From assembly GCA_947501805.1 (NCBI GenBank), contig CANMXJ010000015.1:1-64000 (forward strand): 64,000 nt of DNA. Reading direction: 5' to 3'. The translations under genes and the position numbers were made by a program. Positions 1-10,139 of this stretch are shown piece by piece. Source of the stretch: an uncultured Sulfitobacter sp. (lineage in GTDB: Bacteria > Pseudomonadota > Alphaproteobacteria > Rhodobacterales > Rhodobacteraceae). Each line of letters begins with the position of its first letter. Position 1 is the first letter of the stretch. Below the pieces are notes generated by a model that saw only the letters and a list, made by a program, of their open reading frames with translations, was not told where the DNA came from and made no database searches.

Positions 1-573
1 GCCCCTCCGGCGACCCTCAGAGCATCGCTGCTCGTCCGGTAAGGGGGGTTCTAGTGTTAGATCAGCAGGGTCGCAAGCAGATTCTTGAAGAAATATCGGG
101 AAAAGTTGCCTGCAGCTCAAAATATTGAACTTTTAACTGTAAATCGTGAAAAACGGGGTGAAAGCGAAGGGGCAAATTGCCCGATTTGGCCAAGCGTCAC
201 CGTTAACTTGGGAGGAAATGCGCGCTTTGGCCCCGTTCGTAGATCGAATCCAGAATCAAACTTCTTAAATCCTCCGTAGATTCTCGAATTTTGCGGCCCT
301 TGGGGGAATCATCCACGTCTTCTTTTCTTCTCACCTTGCTTGAGACCCCCATAGGCGGCGAGTTATTCACCCGTTCTCGTACATGCGCACAAGACCTCGA
401 ACTAGATCGGGGGTTAGTGGGATCTTTAGCAGACTATATACCTATACAGCCCGTTGTCCGTCCTGACACACCGGTCCATTCAAGCAAGAGCGTTCTTGAA
501 AAAAATATCTGCCATTTCTGCACGGACACCTACATACTTGATCTAGTGCTGCGTTAATCAAGGATCCCCACAG

Positions 574-1320
574 ATGGAAACCCACGATACCATGATCGCG
601 GTCTCGAAGGTCGACAAATATTATGGTCCGTTTCAAGCACTCACAGAAGTTGACCTGATTGTCAGGAAAGGCGAGCGGGTTGTCATCTGTGGCCCCTCCG
701 GTTCCGGCAAGTCCACGCTGATCCGCTGTTTAAACGGATTGGAGTTTCATGATGCGGGCACAATCATCGTTGATGGCATGGAAGTCGCCGAGGGTTCAAA
801 GCAACTGACCACTTTGCGTCAGGACGTTGGTATGGTGTTTCAGCAGTTCAACCTGTTCCCGCACCTCACCATTCTGGAGAACCTGACCATCGGTCCCATC
901 CGTGTGCAGAAGATATCGAAGTCCGCCGCCGAGAAACGCGCGCGTCACTATCTGGAACGGGTGCATATTCCTGAGCAGGCGGACAAGTATCCTGCGCAAT
1001 TGTCCGGTGGCCAGCAACAGCGGGTCGCGATTGCACGTTCCCTGTGTATGGAGACCCGGATCATGCTCTTTGACGAGCCGACCTCTGCACTCGACCCTGA
1101 AATGATCAACGAAGTACTGGATGTCATGGTGGAGTTGGCAGACACAGGCATCACCATGGTTTGCGTCACACACGAGATGGGATTTGCGCGCAAGGTGGCA
1201 GATACAATGGTGTTCATGGAGGCAGGTCGCATTGTCGAAGTCGCCCCGCCCGAGAAGTTCTTTACAAACCCTGATAGTGAACGTTGCAGGCTGTTCCTTG
1301 GCCAAATCCTGGAACACTAA
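574..1320 (+). CDS. Amino-acid ABC transporter ATP-binding protein (GlnQ/AapP-type)
   Basis: Walker A GPSGSGKST, signature [15 protein letters not shown], Walker B IMLFDEPTSALDPE; operon with permeases and SBP. Confidence 0.93.
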   Translation: METHDTMIAVSKVDKYYGPFQALTEVDLIVRKGERVVICGPSGSGKSTLIRCLNGLEFHDAGTIIVDGMEVAEGSKQLTTLRQDVGMVFQQFNLFPHLTILENLTIGPIRVQKISKSAAEKRARHYLERVHIPEQADKYPAQLSGGQQQRVAIARSLCMETRIMLFDEPTSALDPEMINEVLDVMVELADTGITMVCVTHEMGFARKVADTMVFMEAGRIVEVAPPEKFFTNPDSERCRLFLGQILEH

Positions 1321-1323
1321 AGA

Positions 1324-2145
1324 ATGACGCGCCCCTCCCAACGTCCGCGTCCGCGCAGTATTTCCACGCTGATGAACTCGGTTCCCGTGTCTGTTGCCCT
1401 TTACATGGGGATCGTCGGCGGGATTGTCTGGCTCGCCTACACAGGTGCGCAGAACATGGGGTACAATTGGCAATGGTATCGCATACCGCAATATTTTTAT
1501 TCATTGACCGATGATGGCTTTCAGTGGGGCGAAATTTCCATCGGTTTGGTCAAGACATTACAACTGTCGCTAACTGCCTTTGTCTTTGCCACCATCCTTG
1601 GCCTGATCGTTGCGCTACTGCGCATGTCCGGACTGATCATCGGCAAGGCAGTTGCCATCGGTTTCCTTGAATTCATCCGCAACATGCCGATCCTCGTGCT
1701 TCTCTACCTGTTTTACTATGTCCTTGGCCCGATCTTTGACCTCAACCGCTATACCGCCAGTGTTCTTTGCCTCGCCGTCTTTCACGCCGCGCTGATTTCC
1801 GAGATATTCCGCGCAGGCATTGAGGCCGTCCCAAAAGGCCAATGGGAGGGTGCGACCTCCATCGGTATGTCCAAAGGACAGGCTTACCGCTACATCATCC
1901 TGCCGCAATCTGTGAAGTTCATGCTGCCCCCGATGACAGGCGAAGTGATCCACCTGATCAAAAGCTCCGCCATTGTCAGCGTGATCGCGGTTGCAGAACT
2001 AACCACCATCGGGCGCAATATCATTTCCGACACTTATATGAGCTTTGAAATTTGGTTCACCATCGCGGCGGTCTACATGGTGGTAACGCTCATTCTATCC
2101 ATCGGCGTATCACGTTTGGAAAAACGATACGCCCTTCAAAACTAA
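1324..2145 (+). CDS. Amino-acid ABC transporter permease
   Basis: HisM/GlnP-type membrane protein, motif EIFRAGIEAVPKGQWEGATSIGMSKGQAYRYIILPQ. Confidence 0.92.
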   Translation: MTRPSQRPRPRSISTLMNSVPVSVALYMGIVGGIVWLAYTGAQNMGYNWQWYRIPQYFYSLTDDGFQWGEISIGLVKTLQLSLTAFVFATILGLIVALLRMSGLIIGKAVAIGFLEFIRNMPILVLLYLFYYVLGPIFDLNRYTASVLCLAVFHAALISEIFRAGIEAVPKGQWEGATSIGMSKGQAYRYIILPQSVKFMLPPMTGEVIHLIKSSAIVSVIAVAELTTIGRNIISDTYMSFEIWFTIAAVYMVVTLILSIGVSRLEKRYALQN

Positions 2146-2168
2146 GACGACTTAAACAGGAGAACGAC

Positions 2169-3002
2169 ATGACATTCACCAGACGCCTCACGGGCCTTGC
2201 GCTTGCATCCGCCGCTGCCGTGGCCCTTGCGCTGCCTGCCGCTGCGCAAGACACACGCCAAAACCTATCCAGCGAAAGCGTGATCGAAACAATCAAGCAG
2301 CGCGGTGTGATCAAAATCGGCCTGTCCATCTTCAAGCCGTGGTCGATGCGCGATCTGGACGGAGAGCTTGTCGGCTTTGAACTCGACGTGGGCCGCGAGT
2401 TGGCCAAGGACATGGGTGTGGACGCAGAATTCATCCCGACCTCATGGGACGGCATCATTCCCGCGCTGGTGTCGGGCAAATTCGACGTCATCATCAGCGG
2501 CATGACAATCACCCCACAGCGTAACCTGACGGTCTCCTTCTCTGACCCCTATGCCTATTCCGGCCTGACCATCCTTGCCAATCGCGCCATGACCGAAGGA
2601 TTCACGCTGGAAGATTACAACAGTTCGGATGTGACCTTTGCGGGTCGCCGCGGTGGAACACCGGCAACTGTAATCGCGTCGATGTTCCCCGAAGCCACAC
2701 TGTTGTTGTTTGACGAAGATGGTGCCGCAACCCAAGAAGTGCTGAACGGCAACGCACACGCAACAATGTCATCAGAACCATCCCCCTCTACCGAAGCGCG
2801 CCGCTATCCTGATACGCTGTATGTGCCATTCGAACAGTCGTTCCTCGCTGCGGGTGAAGGCTTTGCCTTTCGCAAAGGCGATCCGGACGCCGAAAACTTT
2901 TTCAACAACTGGATCGGCACCAAAGAGCGCACCGGCTGGCTGGAAGAGCGCAACACATACTGGTTCAAGGGCGAAGAGTGGAAAGATCTCGTTGCCGAAT
3001 GA
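2169..3002 (+). CDS. Amino-acid ABC transporter substrate-binding protein
   Basis: Signal peptide MTFTRRLTGLALASAAAVALALPAAAQ; SBP_bac_3-like body; start re-assigned inside ORF 2052-3002 after AGGAGAACGAC. Confidence 0.92.
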   Translation: MTFTRRLTGLALASAAAVALALPAAAQDTRQNLSSESVIETIKQRGVIKIGLSIFKPWSMRDLDGELVGFELDVGRELAKDMGVDAEFIPTSWDGIIPALVSGKFDVIISGMTITPQRNLTVSFSDPYAYSGLTILANRAMTEGFTLEDYNSSDVTFAGRRGGTPATVIASMFPEATLLLFDEDGAATQEVLNGNAHATMSSEPSPSTEARRYPDTLYVPFEQSFLAAGEGFAFRKGDPDAENFFNNWIGTKERTGWLEERNTYWFKGEEWKDLVAE

Positions 3003-3020
3003 CCTCACAACATACTTCAA

Positions 3021-3047
3021 ACGGGTGGGCGTTAATCGCCCACCCGT
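3021..3047 (+). terminator. Intercistronic hairpin after SBP gene
   Basis: Perfect 11-bp stem acgggtgggcg/ttaat/cgcccacccgt; no strong T tract, so attenuator or mRNA stabiliser more likely than full terminator. Confidence 0.7.
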
Positions 3048-3086
3048 CCTTGCCCATCCTGCCCTGATTGCCGCGAAAGCAAACTG

Positions 3087-3956
3087 ATGCCGAAATTCCT
3101 CAAACGCCTGCACTGGATGGACTACGTTATCTTGGCGGTTGTGATCGGCCTTAGCGTGTTCATCGCCGCACGCATCGGCACCGCGCTGAATTATGAGTGG
3201 CGCTGGGACAAAATCCCGAATTACATATTCCGGTACAAAGAATCCGAAGACCGCTGGGTCGCAAACCTGCTGATCCAAGGGCTTGTCACCACCATACGCA
3301 TCAGCATCTACGCCTCCGTTCTCGCGTTGATCCTCGGCGTGATCCTAGGTATTGCACGTTGCTCGGCAAACCTTACGGTGCGCATGCTCGCGCGCACCTA
3401 CCTTGAATTCTTGCGAAACGTCCCGCCGGTCGTGGTTATCTTTATCTTCTTCTTTTTCCTGTCCGAGCAACTCATCGTTGCGCTCAACATGGAAAGCTGG
3501 GCACGTGGTATTGCCCGCCAAGAGGATAACGCGCTCTGGACGTTCTTCTTTGGCGACATGCGCCGTTTTCCGCAGCTTATCTCCGGCGTGATTGTGCTAG
3601 CCCTGTTCGAGAGCGCCTTTGTCGGTGAAATCGTACGCGCAGGCATCCAGTCTGTCGACCAAGGCCAGCGCGAGGCGGCGCGCTCAATCGGGATGAACCG
3701 CTATCAGGAAATGCGTTACATCGTGCTGCCACAAGCCATGCGCAAAGTGCTGCCGCCGATGGCCAACCAATTCATCACGCTGGTGAAAGACAGCTCGCTT
3801 GTCTCACTGATTTCCGTGCAAGAGCTAACGTTCAAAACGGTTGAATTGGTCGCTTCAACGCGGATGATCTTCGAGGCATGGTTGGTCGCGGCGGCGTTTT
3901 ACTTTGTCATCTGTTTTGGATTGTCGATGTTGTTCCGGCGGCTTGAGAGAAGCTGA
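3087..3956 (+). CDS. Amino-acid ABC transporter permease (second)
   Basis: HisM-type permease, motif EIVRAGIQSVDQGQREAARSIGMNRYQEMRYIVLPQAMR. Confidence 0.92.
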   Translation: MPKFLKRLHWMDYVILAVVIGLSVFIAARIGTALNYEWRWDKIPNYIFRYKESEDRWVANLLIQGLVTTIRISIYASVLALILGVILGIARCSANLTVRMLARTYLEFLRNVPPVVVIFIFFFFLSEQLIVALNMESWARGIARQEDNALWTFFFGDMRRFPQLISGVIVLALFESAFVGEIVRAGIQSVDQGQREAARSIGMNRYQEMRYIVLPQAMRKVLPPMANQFITLVKDSSLVSLISVQELTFKTVELVASTRMIFEAWLVAAAFYFVICFGLSMLFRRLERS

Positions 3957-4013
3957 TTGGCCCTGCCGCCAGACAAGGCCACCTCAGACAACAGAGGCCG
4001 CCTTGCGATTGGT

Positions 4014-4832
4014 TCAGGCAAATTCGGCGAGCAACTCGTCGACACTACGTTCCAGTTCCGCAATTTTTGACATTCGCTCTTCTTTAGCAGGATCCGCGCC
4101 TTTCGCGCCTGCTTCGGGGATGTCGCCATCATCAAGTGCTTTTGTAATCGTGGTCTTGAGCATTTCCAGAACCGCGCGGGCTTTCTTTTCGTTGCCCTCG
4201 ATTTCCTTTTCGAACATGCCTTTCAGGCCGCCGATCTTCTTGGCAATGCCTGCGTTTGGAGACAGCTCTGACGCCTCGACCTGTGGCACCAATTCAGCGT
4301 ATTCCCGTTGCAGGATTTCTTTGGGAGTTTCTTCTTTTGCACCCCCGCCGGCTTCGGCTTCCTCGACGGTTTCTTCCTCAGCAGCGCCGCCACCGTCGGC
4401 TGCTTCGCCGCCGCCACTCTCGGCGGGTGCTGCAGCTTCCTCGGTCGTGCCCTCGTCTGCGGTGACATCTTCGTCATCGCCTTCTTCTTCAACGCCAAGG
4501 ATCACAACCTTTGCAGGTTGGCCGCGATCCGCAAAATAGACCTTTGCCTTTCTTGCAAGGCCAGCTGGCACGGCACCTGGATCTTCGCAATCCAGCTCCA
4601 TAACCTTGCCCTTCATCGTGACCGTCCCCATCGCGCCTTTGCTGCTGCCGCCGTCCTTCTTGGCGGCACGCCACAGGGCTGCGGCGGGCTTTTTCTTGTC
4701 CGCTACGAACACAATGCCTTCTTTGCCGATCTGCAACGCAAACTGGTGCTGCACCTTGCGCATCGCGCCAAATGTCTTTTTGAGTTCTTCGCCTTGCTTC
4801 TTCAGCTCGGCGGGGCTGGGTTTCTTAGCCAT
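4014..4832 (-). CDS. Hypothetical protein with acidic Ala/Glu/Gly-rich low-complexity linker
   Basis: Good ORF with AGGAGG-type SD upstream (cctcct just 5' on +); N-terminal globular region, EEEGDDEDVTADEGTTEEAAAPAESGGGEAADGGGAAEEETVEE linker, helical C-terminus; no family recognised. Confidence 0.75.
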   Translation of the reverse strand: MAKKPSPAELKKQGEELKKTFGAMRKVQHQFALQIGKEGIVFVADKKKPAAALWRAAKKDGGSSKGAMGTVTMKGKVMELDCEDPGAVPAGLARKAKVYFADRGQPAKVVILGVEEEGDDEDVTADEGTTEEAAAPAESGGGEAADGGGAAEEETVEEAEAGGGAKEETPKEILQREYAELVPQVEASELSPNAGIAKKIGGLKGMFEKEIEGNEKKARAVLEMLKTTITKALDDGDIPEAGAKGADPAKEERMSKIAELERSVDELLAEFA

Positions 4833-5264
4833 CAGGTCCTCCTAGTCATAATCTATAATGTCGGTATCCGAAATGTCCCTTGTCAGCGTCAGTAGTGCGC
4901 TCTGTTGGTATTGATACCCGTTGGTCCGTGTCGATTGCCCTTTTGCGTCTCACAGGGCAGGTCGTTCGCAAATTTTTCATCATTCGAAACAACCGCACTC
5001 AAACAGCCGTTATTCTGGCGTAGGCGATGCGGCAAATTCGATTGATGTTATCAGGTAGGAAGTGTCGTCCAGAAAGTCGGTGTTCATGATCCATATCCCT
5101 TAGGCAAATGAACAGTGAAAATGGGGTTGGTTAAAAATTCGTCTTATAATGGAGGCAGTCTAGCGAGGAATGCAGCCCTAAATCAATGATTTTCGACTCT
5201 TGAGCTTTGACTTGCATCTCAGGTCCAGCCAACATGGCCCGATCTGTCTCTCTTTGAGGTTGGC

Positions 5265-6497
5265 CTACACCTGGACGATGCCAGCTGCGCACCATTCGTC
5301 AAAAACCGCCAATGCCGCTTGGCAAAAAGCTGCATCATTTATGTGGCCATCCACATTAATGCGACGCACATTATCCGGGCAAGTCGCTTCGATCTCTGCC
5401 AAAAACACCGCGAGACCTTCCTGATCACACAAATCAGCGCCGACCCGATCCCATTCGCCCAAACCATCTTGCGGCAACAAAAGTGCGACAGGCCCAACAG
5501 CCGTCGCCAACTGCCTGGAATGTGCGCGGGCCACCTCTTTACGCTCTTCGTGATCCAGTACAATCGATGTCAACAACCGGTTGTGCGCATGCTGCATATG
5601 ATCCGCCCATTTGTCCGGTAGAGGTTTCCAGCCGACAATATCGACCAGATCATAGCAGCCCGGCGCAACCAATTGAGGCGTGCCGTGTTTCCCTGCATTG
5701 GCCAAACGATCGGCACCTGCCGAGATATTCGAACCATGGATATGATTGCCCAACTCCTGCGTGCAAAAATCAAACACACAGGCAAAAGCGCCCTGCGCGG
5801 CGAGACTCTCAAACGCCCGCCCGCCCATGCCAGTTGCATGAAAGACCGCGACTTCAAAACCGCGCTCTTCCAATGCGGGTTTCAGCGCGACCATGTATTT
5901 CAGCGCCGACTTCCCCAGCGAAGTCATCCCGATCAGCGGCTTGCCGCGATCCGGTGCAAGGGCGGCGCGGGCGGCCCCCAGAACGGCACCTGCCGCCTGG
6001 CTGAGTGACGCCTTGCAAACCGAATTCAAACCATAAAGCCCCCCCGCCCAAAGGATCATCTGCGTATCCGCAGCCAGACGTTCGGCGGGGATCAATGGGG
6101 AGAATGAAACTGTGGACACAATGTATTTTGGCACACCTAACGGCAATGCAGCACAGACATCCAGCGCAAGGTCCGTGCCCATTGTGCCGCCCAGCACGAC
6201 CATCCCGTCAAATCTTCCCTCTGCGTACAGGCGCGCGGTGAGCAGTGCGGCACCCTGTGCCATAATCTGCATCGCGTGATTTTCATCACCAGTGTCGATC
6301 GCCGCCTTGATGGAGCTACCACCCTCCTCAGCCACCTGATGTTTGGAGTAATCCGTAGGCTGCGAAGGATCGCCCAAAACCGACACATCCATCGTAATCA
6401 CCTGTCCACCTTGCCCACGGATGGTGTCAGCCATAAAACCCAACTCGTCGTCTTTTGTGTCATAAGTGCCAATCACCAGAATGGTCTTGTCAGACAT
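5265..6497 (-). CDS. Tm-1-like ATP-binding domain protein (UPF0261)
   Basis: MSDKTILVIGTYDTKDDELGFMADTIRGQGGQVITMDVSVLG N-terminus typical of UPF0261/Tm-1-like family. Confidence 0.85.
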   Translation of the reverse strand: MSDKTILVIGTYDTKDDELGFMADTIRGQGGQVITMDVSVLGDPSQPTDYSKHQVAEEGGSSIKAAIDTGDENHAMQIMAQGAALLTARLYAEGRFDGMVVLGGTMGTDLALDVCAALPLGVPKYIVSTVSFSPLIPAERLAADTQMILWAGGLYGLNSVCKASLSQAAGAVLGAARAALAPDRGKPLIGMTSLGKSALKYMVALKPALEERGFEVAVFHATGMGGRAFESLAAQGAFACVFDFCTQELGNHIHGSNISAGADRLANAGKHGTPQLVAPGCYDLVDIVGWKPLPDKWADHMQHAHNRLLTSIVLDHEERKEVARAHSRQLATAVGPVALLLPQDGLGEWDRVGADLCDQEGLAVFLAEIEATCPDNVRRINVDGHINDAAFCQAALAVFDEWCAAGIVQV

Positions 6498-6515
6498 GAT
6501 GTGCTCCTTGCGGGA

Positions 6516-8000
6516 CTAGAGTTTTACCCAGGCGGTTTTCAGATCGGTATATTTGTCCAGCGCATGCAAGGATTTGTCATGCCCGTTACCTGATTGCCCA
6601 ACACCGCCCAGCGGCACGGTGCCGTCCGCGCCGCCATAGGTGTTCACATGCATTACGCCAGTGCGTACAGCCCGGATCATCCGGTGCGCACGTGACAGGT
6701 TTTGCGTCCAGACAGCGCCAGCCAAACCATAGTCAGTCGCGTTGGCGATGCGGGTCGCTTCGGCTTCATCGGTGAAGGGCGTCACAGCCAAAACAGGGCC
6801 AAATACCTCTTTTTGCGACAGCGATGCTTCCGGTGTCACGTCTGTAACAATTGTCGGGTCCATGTAGTAGCCCCCAGTTTCGGACAGGATGCGCCCGCCA
6901 CCAAGGGTCACCGTGCCGCCTTCGCGCTGTGCTGTTTCGACAGACTGCAGGTTTTGCATCAGCTGCGTTTCAGAGTTTATCGCACCGATGTGGTTCTCCA
7001 GATCAAGCGGATCACCGACCTTGAGCGCTTTTGTGACATTGACGACAGCGTCGACAAATTCATCGTGGATTGATGCCTCAACCAGCAACCGTGATCCCGC
7101 CACGCAAACCTGACCGGAATTACGAAAAATACCCATCGCGGCCACTTTGGCCGCCTCGTCTAAATCCGGTGCGTCCGCAAAGATGATGTTGGGGGATTTC
7201 CCGCCCAACTCCAGATACACCCGCTTGAGGTTCGAGCGTGCGGAATACTCCATTAACCGCCGCCCTGTTGAACCGGAGCCGGTGAACACTAACGCATCCA
7301 CATCCATCGACAGGCCCATTGCCTCACCAACCACCGCGCCTTCGCCCGTCACGACGTTTAGCACACCGGCAGGCAAACCCGCTTCATGCGCGAGCTCTGC
7401 CAAACGGATGAGGGAAAGCGATGCAGTCTCGGCAGGTTTAAGGACGACAGAATTGCCCATTGCCAAGGCTGGCCCAAGTTTCCACGCGCCAATCATCAGC
7501 GGGAAGTTCCACGGAACAATTGCACCGACGACGCCCACAGGTTCGCGGTGGATCAGGCCCAGAACGTCATCAGCTGTTGGGGCAATCTCTCCATACACTT
7601 TGTCCAACGCTTCGGCATAATAGCGGATCGTGCCAGCCGCTGATCCCGGCTCGGCCTTGAATGCCATCCCGATCTCGGTGCCATTATCGCGCACGCCCGA
7701 TACGGCCAGTTCTAGCGCATGCGCGTCGATCAGATCAGCCCATTTCATCAACACCTTCTTGCGGGCTGCAGGCGGTTGCCCTGCCCAACGCCGATCGTCG
7801 AACGCGGCACGGGCGGCGGCGATCGCAGCCTGCATATCCTGCGCCGTTCCCCGCGCCATTGTGGTGATGACTTGCCCGTCAATCGGGGACGTCACCTCCA
7901 TTGTTGCACTATCCGAAGCAGGCGCGTTCTTCCCATCAATCAGATGCGTTTGAGGAGGAATGTCTTTGGCGCGCCACGTGTTGATCTGGGTCTGGTCCAT
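6516..8000 (-). CDS. Aldehyde dehydrogenase family protein
   Basis: ALDH motifs LELGGKSPNIIFADAPDLDEA and FRNSGQVCVAGSR. Confidence 0.93.
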   Translation of the reverse strand: MDQTQINTWRAKDIPPQTHLIDGKNAPASDSATMEVTSPIDGQVITTMARGTAQDMQAAIAAARAAFDDRRWAGQPPAARKKVLMKWADLIDAHALELAVSGVRDNGTEIGMAFKAEPGSAAGTIRYYAEALDKVYGEIAPTADDVLGLIHREPVGVVGAIVPWNFPLMIGAWKLGPALAMGNSVVLKPAETASLSLIRLAELAHEAGLPAGVLNVVTGEGAVVGEAMGLSMDVDALVFTGSGSTGRRLMEYSARSNLKRVYLELGGKSPNIIFADAPDLDEAAKVAAMGIFRNSGQVCVAGSRLLVEASIHDEFVDAVVNVTKALKVGDPLDLENHIGAINSETQLMQNLQSVETAQREGGTVTLGGGRILSETGGYYMDPTIVTDVTPEASLSQKEVFGPVLAVTPFTDEAEATRIANATDYGLAGAVWTQNLSRAHRMIRAVRTGVMHVNTYGGADGTVPLGGVGQSGNGHDKSLHALDKYTDLKTAWVKL

Positions 8001-8005
8001 CTAGT

Positions 8006-9523
8006 TCACCGCATTTGTGTATCGTGAAGGTCGTGATCGTCATCAATCTGATGTGCCTTTATTTCGCGGATCAGCGTGCGCAGGTGCAATCCGATCACCA
8101 GCAGGATCATCACAAAAATGATAAAGGAAATCGGTCGATCAATCATATCCATTGGCGTCTTCAGGCGTGGCAGGGCAGAGCGCAGTTTCACCTCCAAAAT
8201 GCCCCCCAACACCATGCCAAGTATGATCGGTACCACAGGCAGGTTCAGACGTTTCAGGATCAGGCCCAATACCCCGAAACCTGCCGCCAACATACAATCG
8301 GTCAGCGAGTTGCGCAGGGAATAGACACCAACAAAAGACAGGATCAGGATCAACACACCAAGGAAGCGGGTCGGCACGCGAATGATCTTGGTCAGCAGAT
8401 TGGTGGAGACAAGCAAGAACAGGATCACAATCACGTTCAACAACAACAGCGCGAGATAAAGGCCGTAGACCAGATCAATGTTGTTCTGGAACAGCTGCGG
8501 TCCGGGGATCACGTTATGCACGTAAAATACCGACAGCATCATCGCGGTCAGCGCCTCACCCGGAATACCCAGTGCCAACAGCGGGATCATCGCGGCGGCA
8601 GGCACGGCGTTATTGGCGGCCTCGGATGCAATCAATCCTTCGGGCGCGCCTTTACCAAAGTCATCGGGCGTATCGGATGATTTCTGAGCGTAAGTGTAGC
8701 TCATGAACTGCGCTGTGAATTCGCCTACGCCGGGGATCATGCCCATCATCACACCCAAACTTGCGGAGACGGATGCCACACGTTTGTGCCCCATCAGTTC
8801 GCGAAATCCAGAGGTGAGCTTGCCCGAAACCGGCTGCGCCTCGGGCGAACTGTCTGGCGCGGTGAGCAGAAAGAACGCTTGGCTGAGCGCAAAGAGGCCC
8901 AACACCACCACAATCAGATTGATGCCCGAGGACAGAAAGGAATAACCGAAGGTGTACCGCTGTGTATACGTGAATGCGTCCAGCCCAATGGTGTTCAAGA
9001 AGATGCCAAACATTGCGAGCATACCTGCCGCAAAAATCTGCCCACGATGCGCAAGAACAACCAAGATAATACCGAGTAAAGCGGCGAGGAAAATCTCACG
9101 ACTGCCGAACATCGGGGCGATCAAAGCGAGGACCGGAGACAGGAGGATCAGGCACAAGATGCCAAAAATCCCGCCGAAAAACGAGGCGCTATAGGCAAGT
9201 GACAGCGCGCGATGCCCCTCACCCCTCTTTGTCATCGGGTAGCCGTCATAAGACGTCAGCGCGTTCACTGCCGTACCCGGCGTGTTGATCAGGATCGCCG
9301 GGATCGCGCCACCGTACATCGAGGATCCATAGATGCCGAGCAGCATGGTCAGGCCGACAATCGGGTCCAATGAAAACGTCGCGGGCAACAGGATCGCAAT
9401 CGCCACCGCGGGACCAACACCGGGGATCGCACCGATGATCACACCGCCAATGGAGCCAACCAGAAGGGCAACCATCACATCCCAGCGGGCCAGCATTTCG
9501 GCACCTGCAAGTAGATTTTCCAT
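8006..9523 (-). CDS. tctA: Tripartite tricarboxylate transporter large permease TctA
   Basis: TctA family motifs GVGPAVAIAILLPATFSLDP, GIYGSSMYGGAIPAILINTPGT. Confidence 0.93.
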   Translation of the reverse strand: MENLLAGAEMLARWDVMVALLVGSIGGVIIGAIPGVGPAVAIAILLPATFSLDPIVGLTMLLGIYGSSMYGGAIPAILINTPGTAVNALTSYDGYPMTKRGEGHRALSLAYSASFFGGIFGILCLILLSPVLALIAPMFGSREIFLAALLGIILVVLAHRGQIFAAGMLAMFGIFLNTIGLDAFTYTQRYTFGYSFLSSGINLIVVVLGLFALSQAFFLLTAPDSSPEAQPVSGKLTSGFRELMGHKRVASVSASLGVMMGMIPGVGEFTAQFMSYTYAQKSSDTPDDFGKGAPEGLIASEAANNAVPAAAMIPLLALGIPGEALTAMMLSVFYVHNVIPGPQLFQNNIDLVYGLYLALLLLNVIVILFLLVSTNLLTKIIRVPTRFLGVLILILSFVGVYSLRNSLTDCMLAAGFGVLGLILKRLNLPVVPIILGMVLGGILEVKLRSALPRLKTPMDMIDRPISFIIFVMILLVIGLHLRTLIREIKAHQIDDDHDLHDTQMR

Positions 9524-9532
9524 GCCCGGCCC

Positions 9533-10072
9533 CTAGAAGTAATTCAGCATGAGTTGGCGCAACCCGTCCGGCAGCACCTCGTAGATCTGACCCGCAGGCA
9601 GTTTGACCTGTAGGAGCGTCTTGAACAGCAAGACGATGATCACAGCAGATAGCAGAGTGGACAAAAGGAGCATGCGACTGCGATAGCCCACGCGCAGCAC
9701 AAGCAGCAGCGCAAAAATGATCGTTGCAGGAAGGTAGCCAGCATAAGGCACAGCGGCAGCGTAAGCGATGAACCACGCGGCATATTCAAGCGAGGCAATC
9801 CAAAGACCAACTTCGCGCCAACGACCGTCAAGCCGTTCTGACAAGGCCGACCCCAGCAGGTGCAGCGCCGCAAAAAAGCTCATCCCCGTGAGCGAAACCG
9901 CAGGCCAGAAACGGGGCTGCGCAGGCAACTTGCCACCAGCCTTGAACGCGGTCTGCTCAAACAGCTGTGACAGCAGGAAAAGCGAAACAATCAGCGCGAA
10001 CCATGCAAAGACGATGTCACCGGGACGACGATAGCGTTTGAACAACGCTTGAAGTGTACGCACCCGCGACAT
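9533..10072 (-). CDS. tctB: Tripartite tricarboxylate transporter small permease TctB
   Basis: Small multi-TM protein between tctC and tctA; start re-assigned to MSRVRTLQ. Confidence 0.82.
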   Translation of the reverse strand: MSRVRTLQALFKRYRRPGDIVFAWFALIVSLFLLSQLFEQTAFKAGGKLPAQPRFWPAVSLTGMSFFAALHLLGSALSERLDGRWREVGLWIASLEYAAWFIAYAAAVPYAGYLPATIIFALLLVLRVGYRSRMLLLSTLLSAVIIVLLFKTLLQVKLPAGQIYEVLPDGLRQLMLNYF

Positions 10073-10103
10073 GTCAGCCCCTCCCCAATTCACCTTCGAG
10101 AAC

Positions 10104-10124
10104 AGGCCGGGCTTCCCCCGACCT
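10104..10124 (-). terminator. Intercistronic hairpin after tctC
   Basis: 8-bp stem aggccggg/cttcc/cccgacct with one G-T wobble, between tctC and tctB. Confidence 0.5.
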
Positions 10125-10139
10125 GCTTGTCAATTCAAG

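Noticed and set aside
85-557. Small ORFs in the leader region as genes
   Set aside because: No RBS, domain or compositional support; treated as the upstream region of the ABC operon.
796-1491. 231-aa minus-strand ORF
   Set aside because: Antisense to the ABC ATPase with full Walker motifs; shadow ORF.
4360-4500. GC-rich repetitive tract as a possible DNA repeat array
   Set aside because: Explained as codons for an acidic Ala/Glu/Gly linker in 4014-4832; no regular period or spacers.
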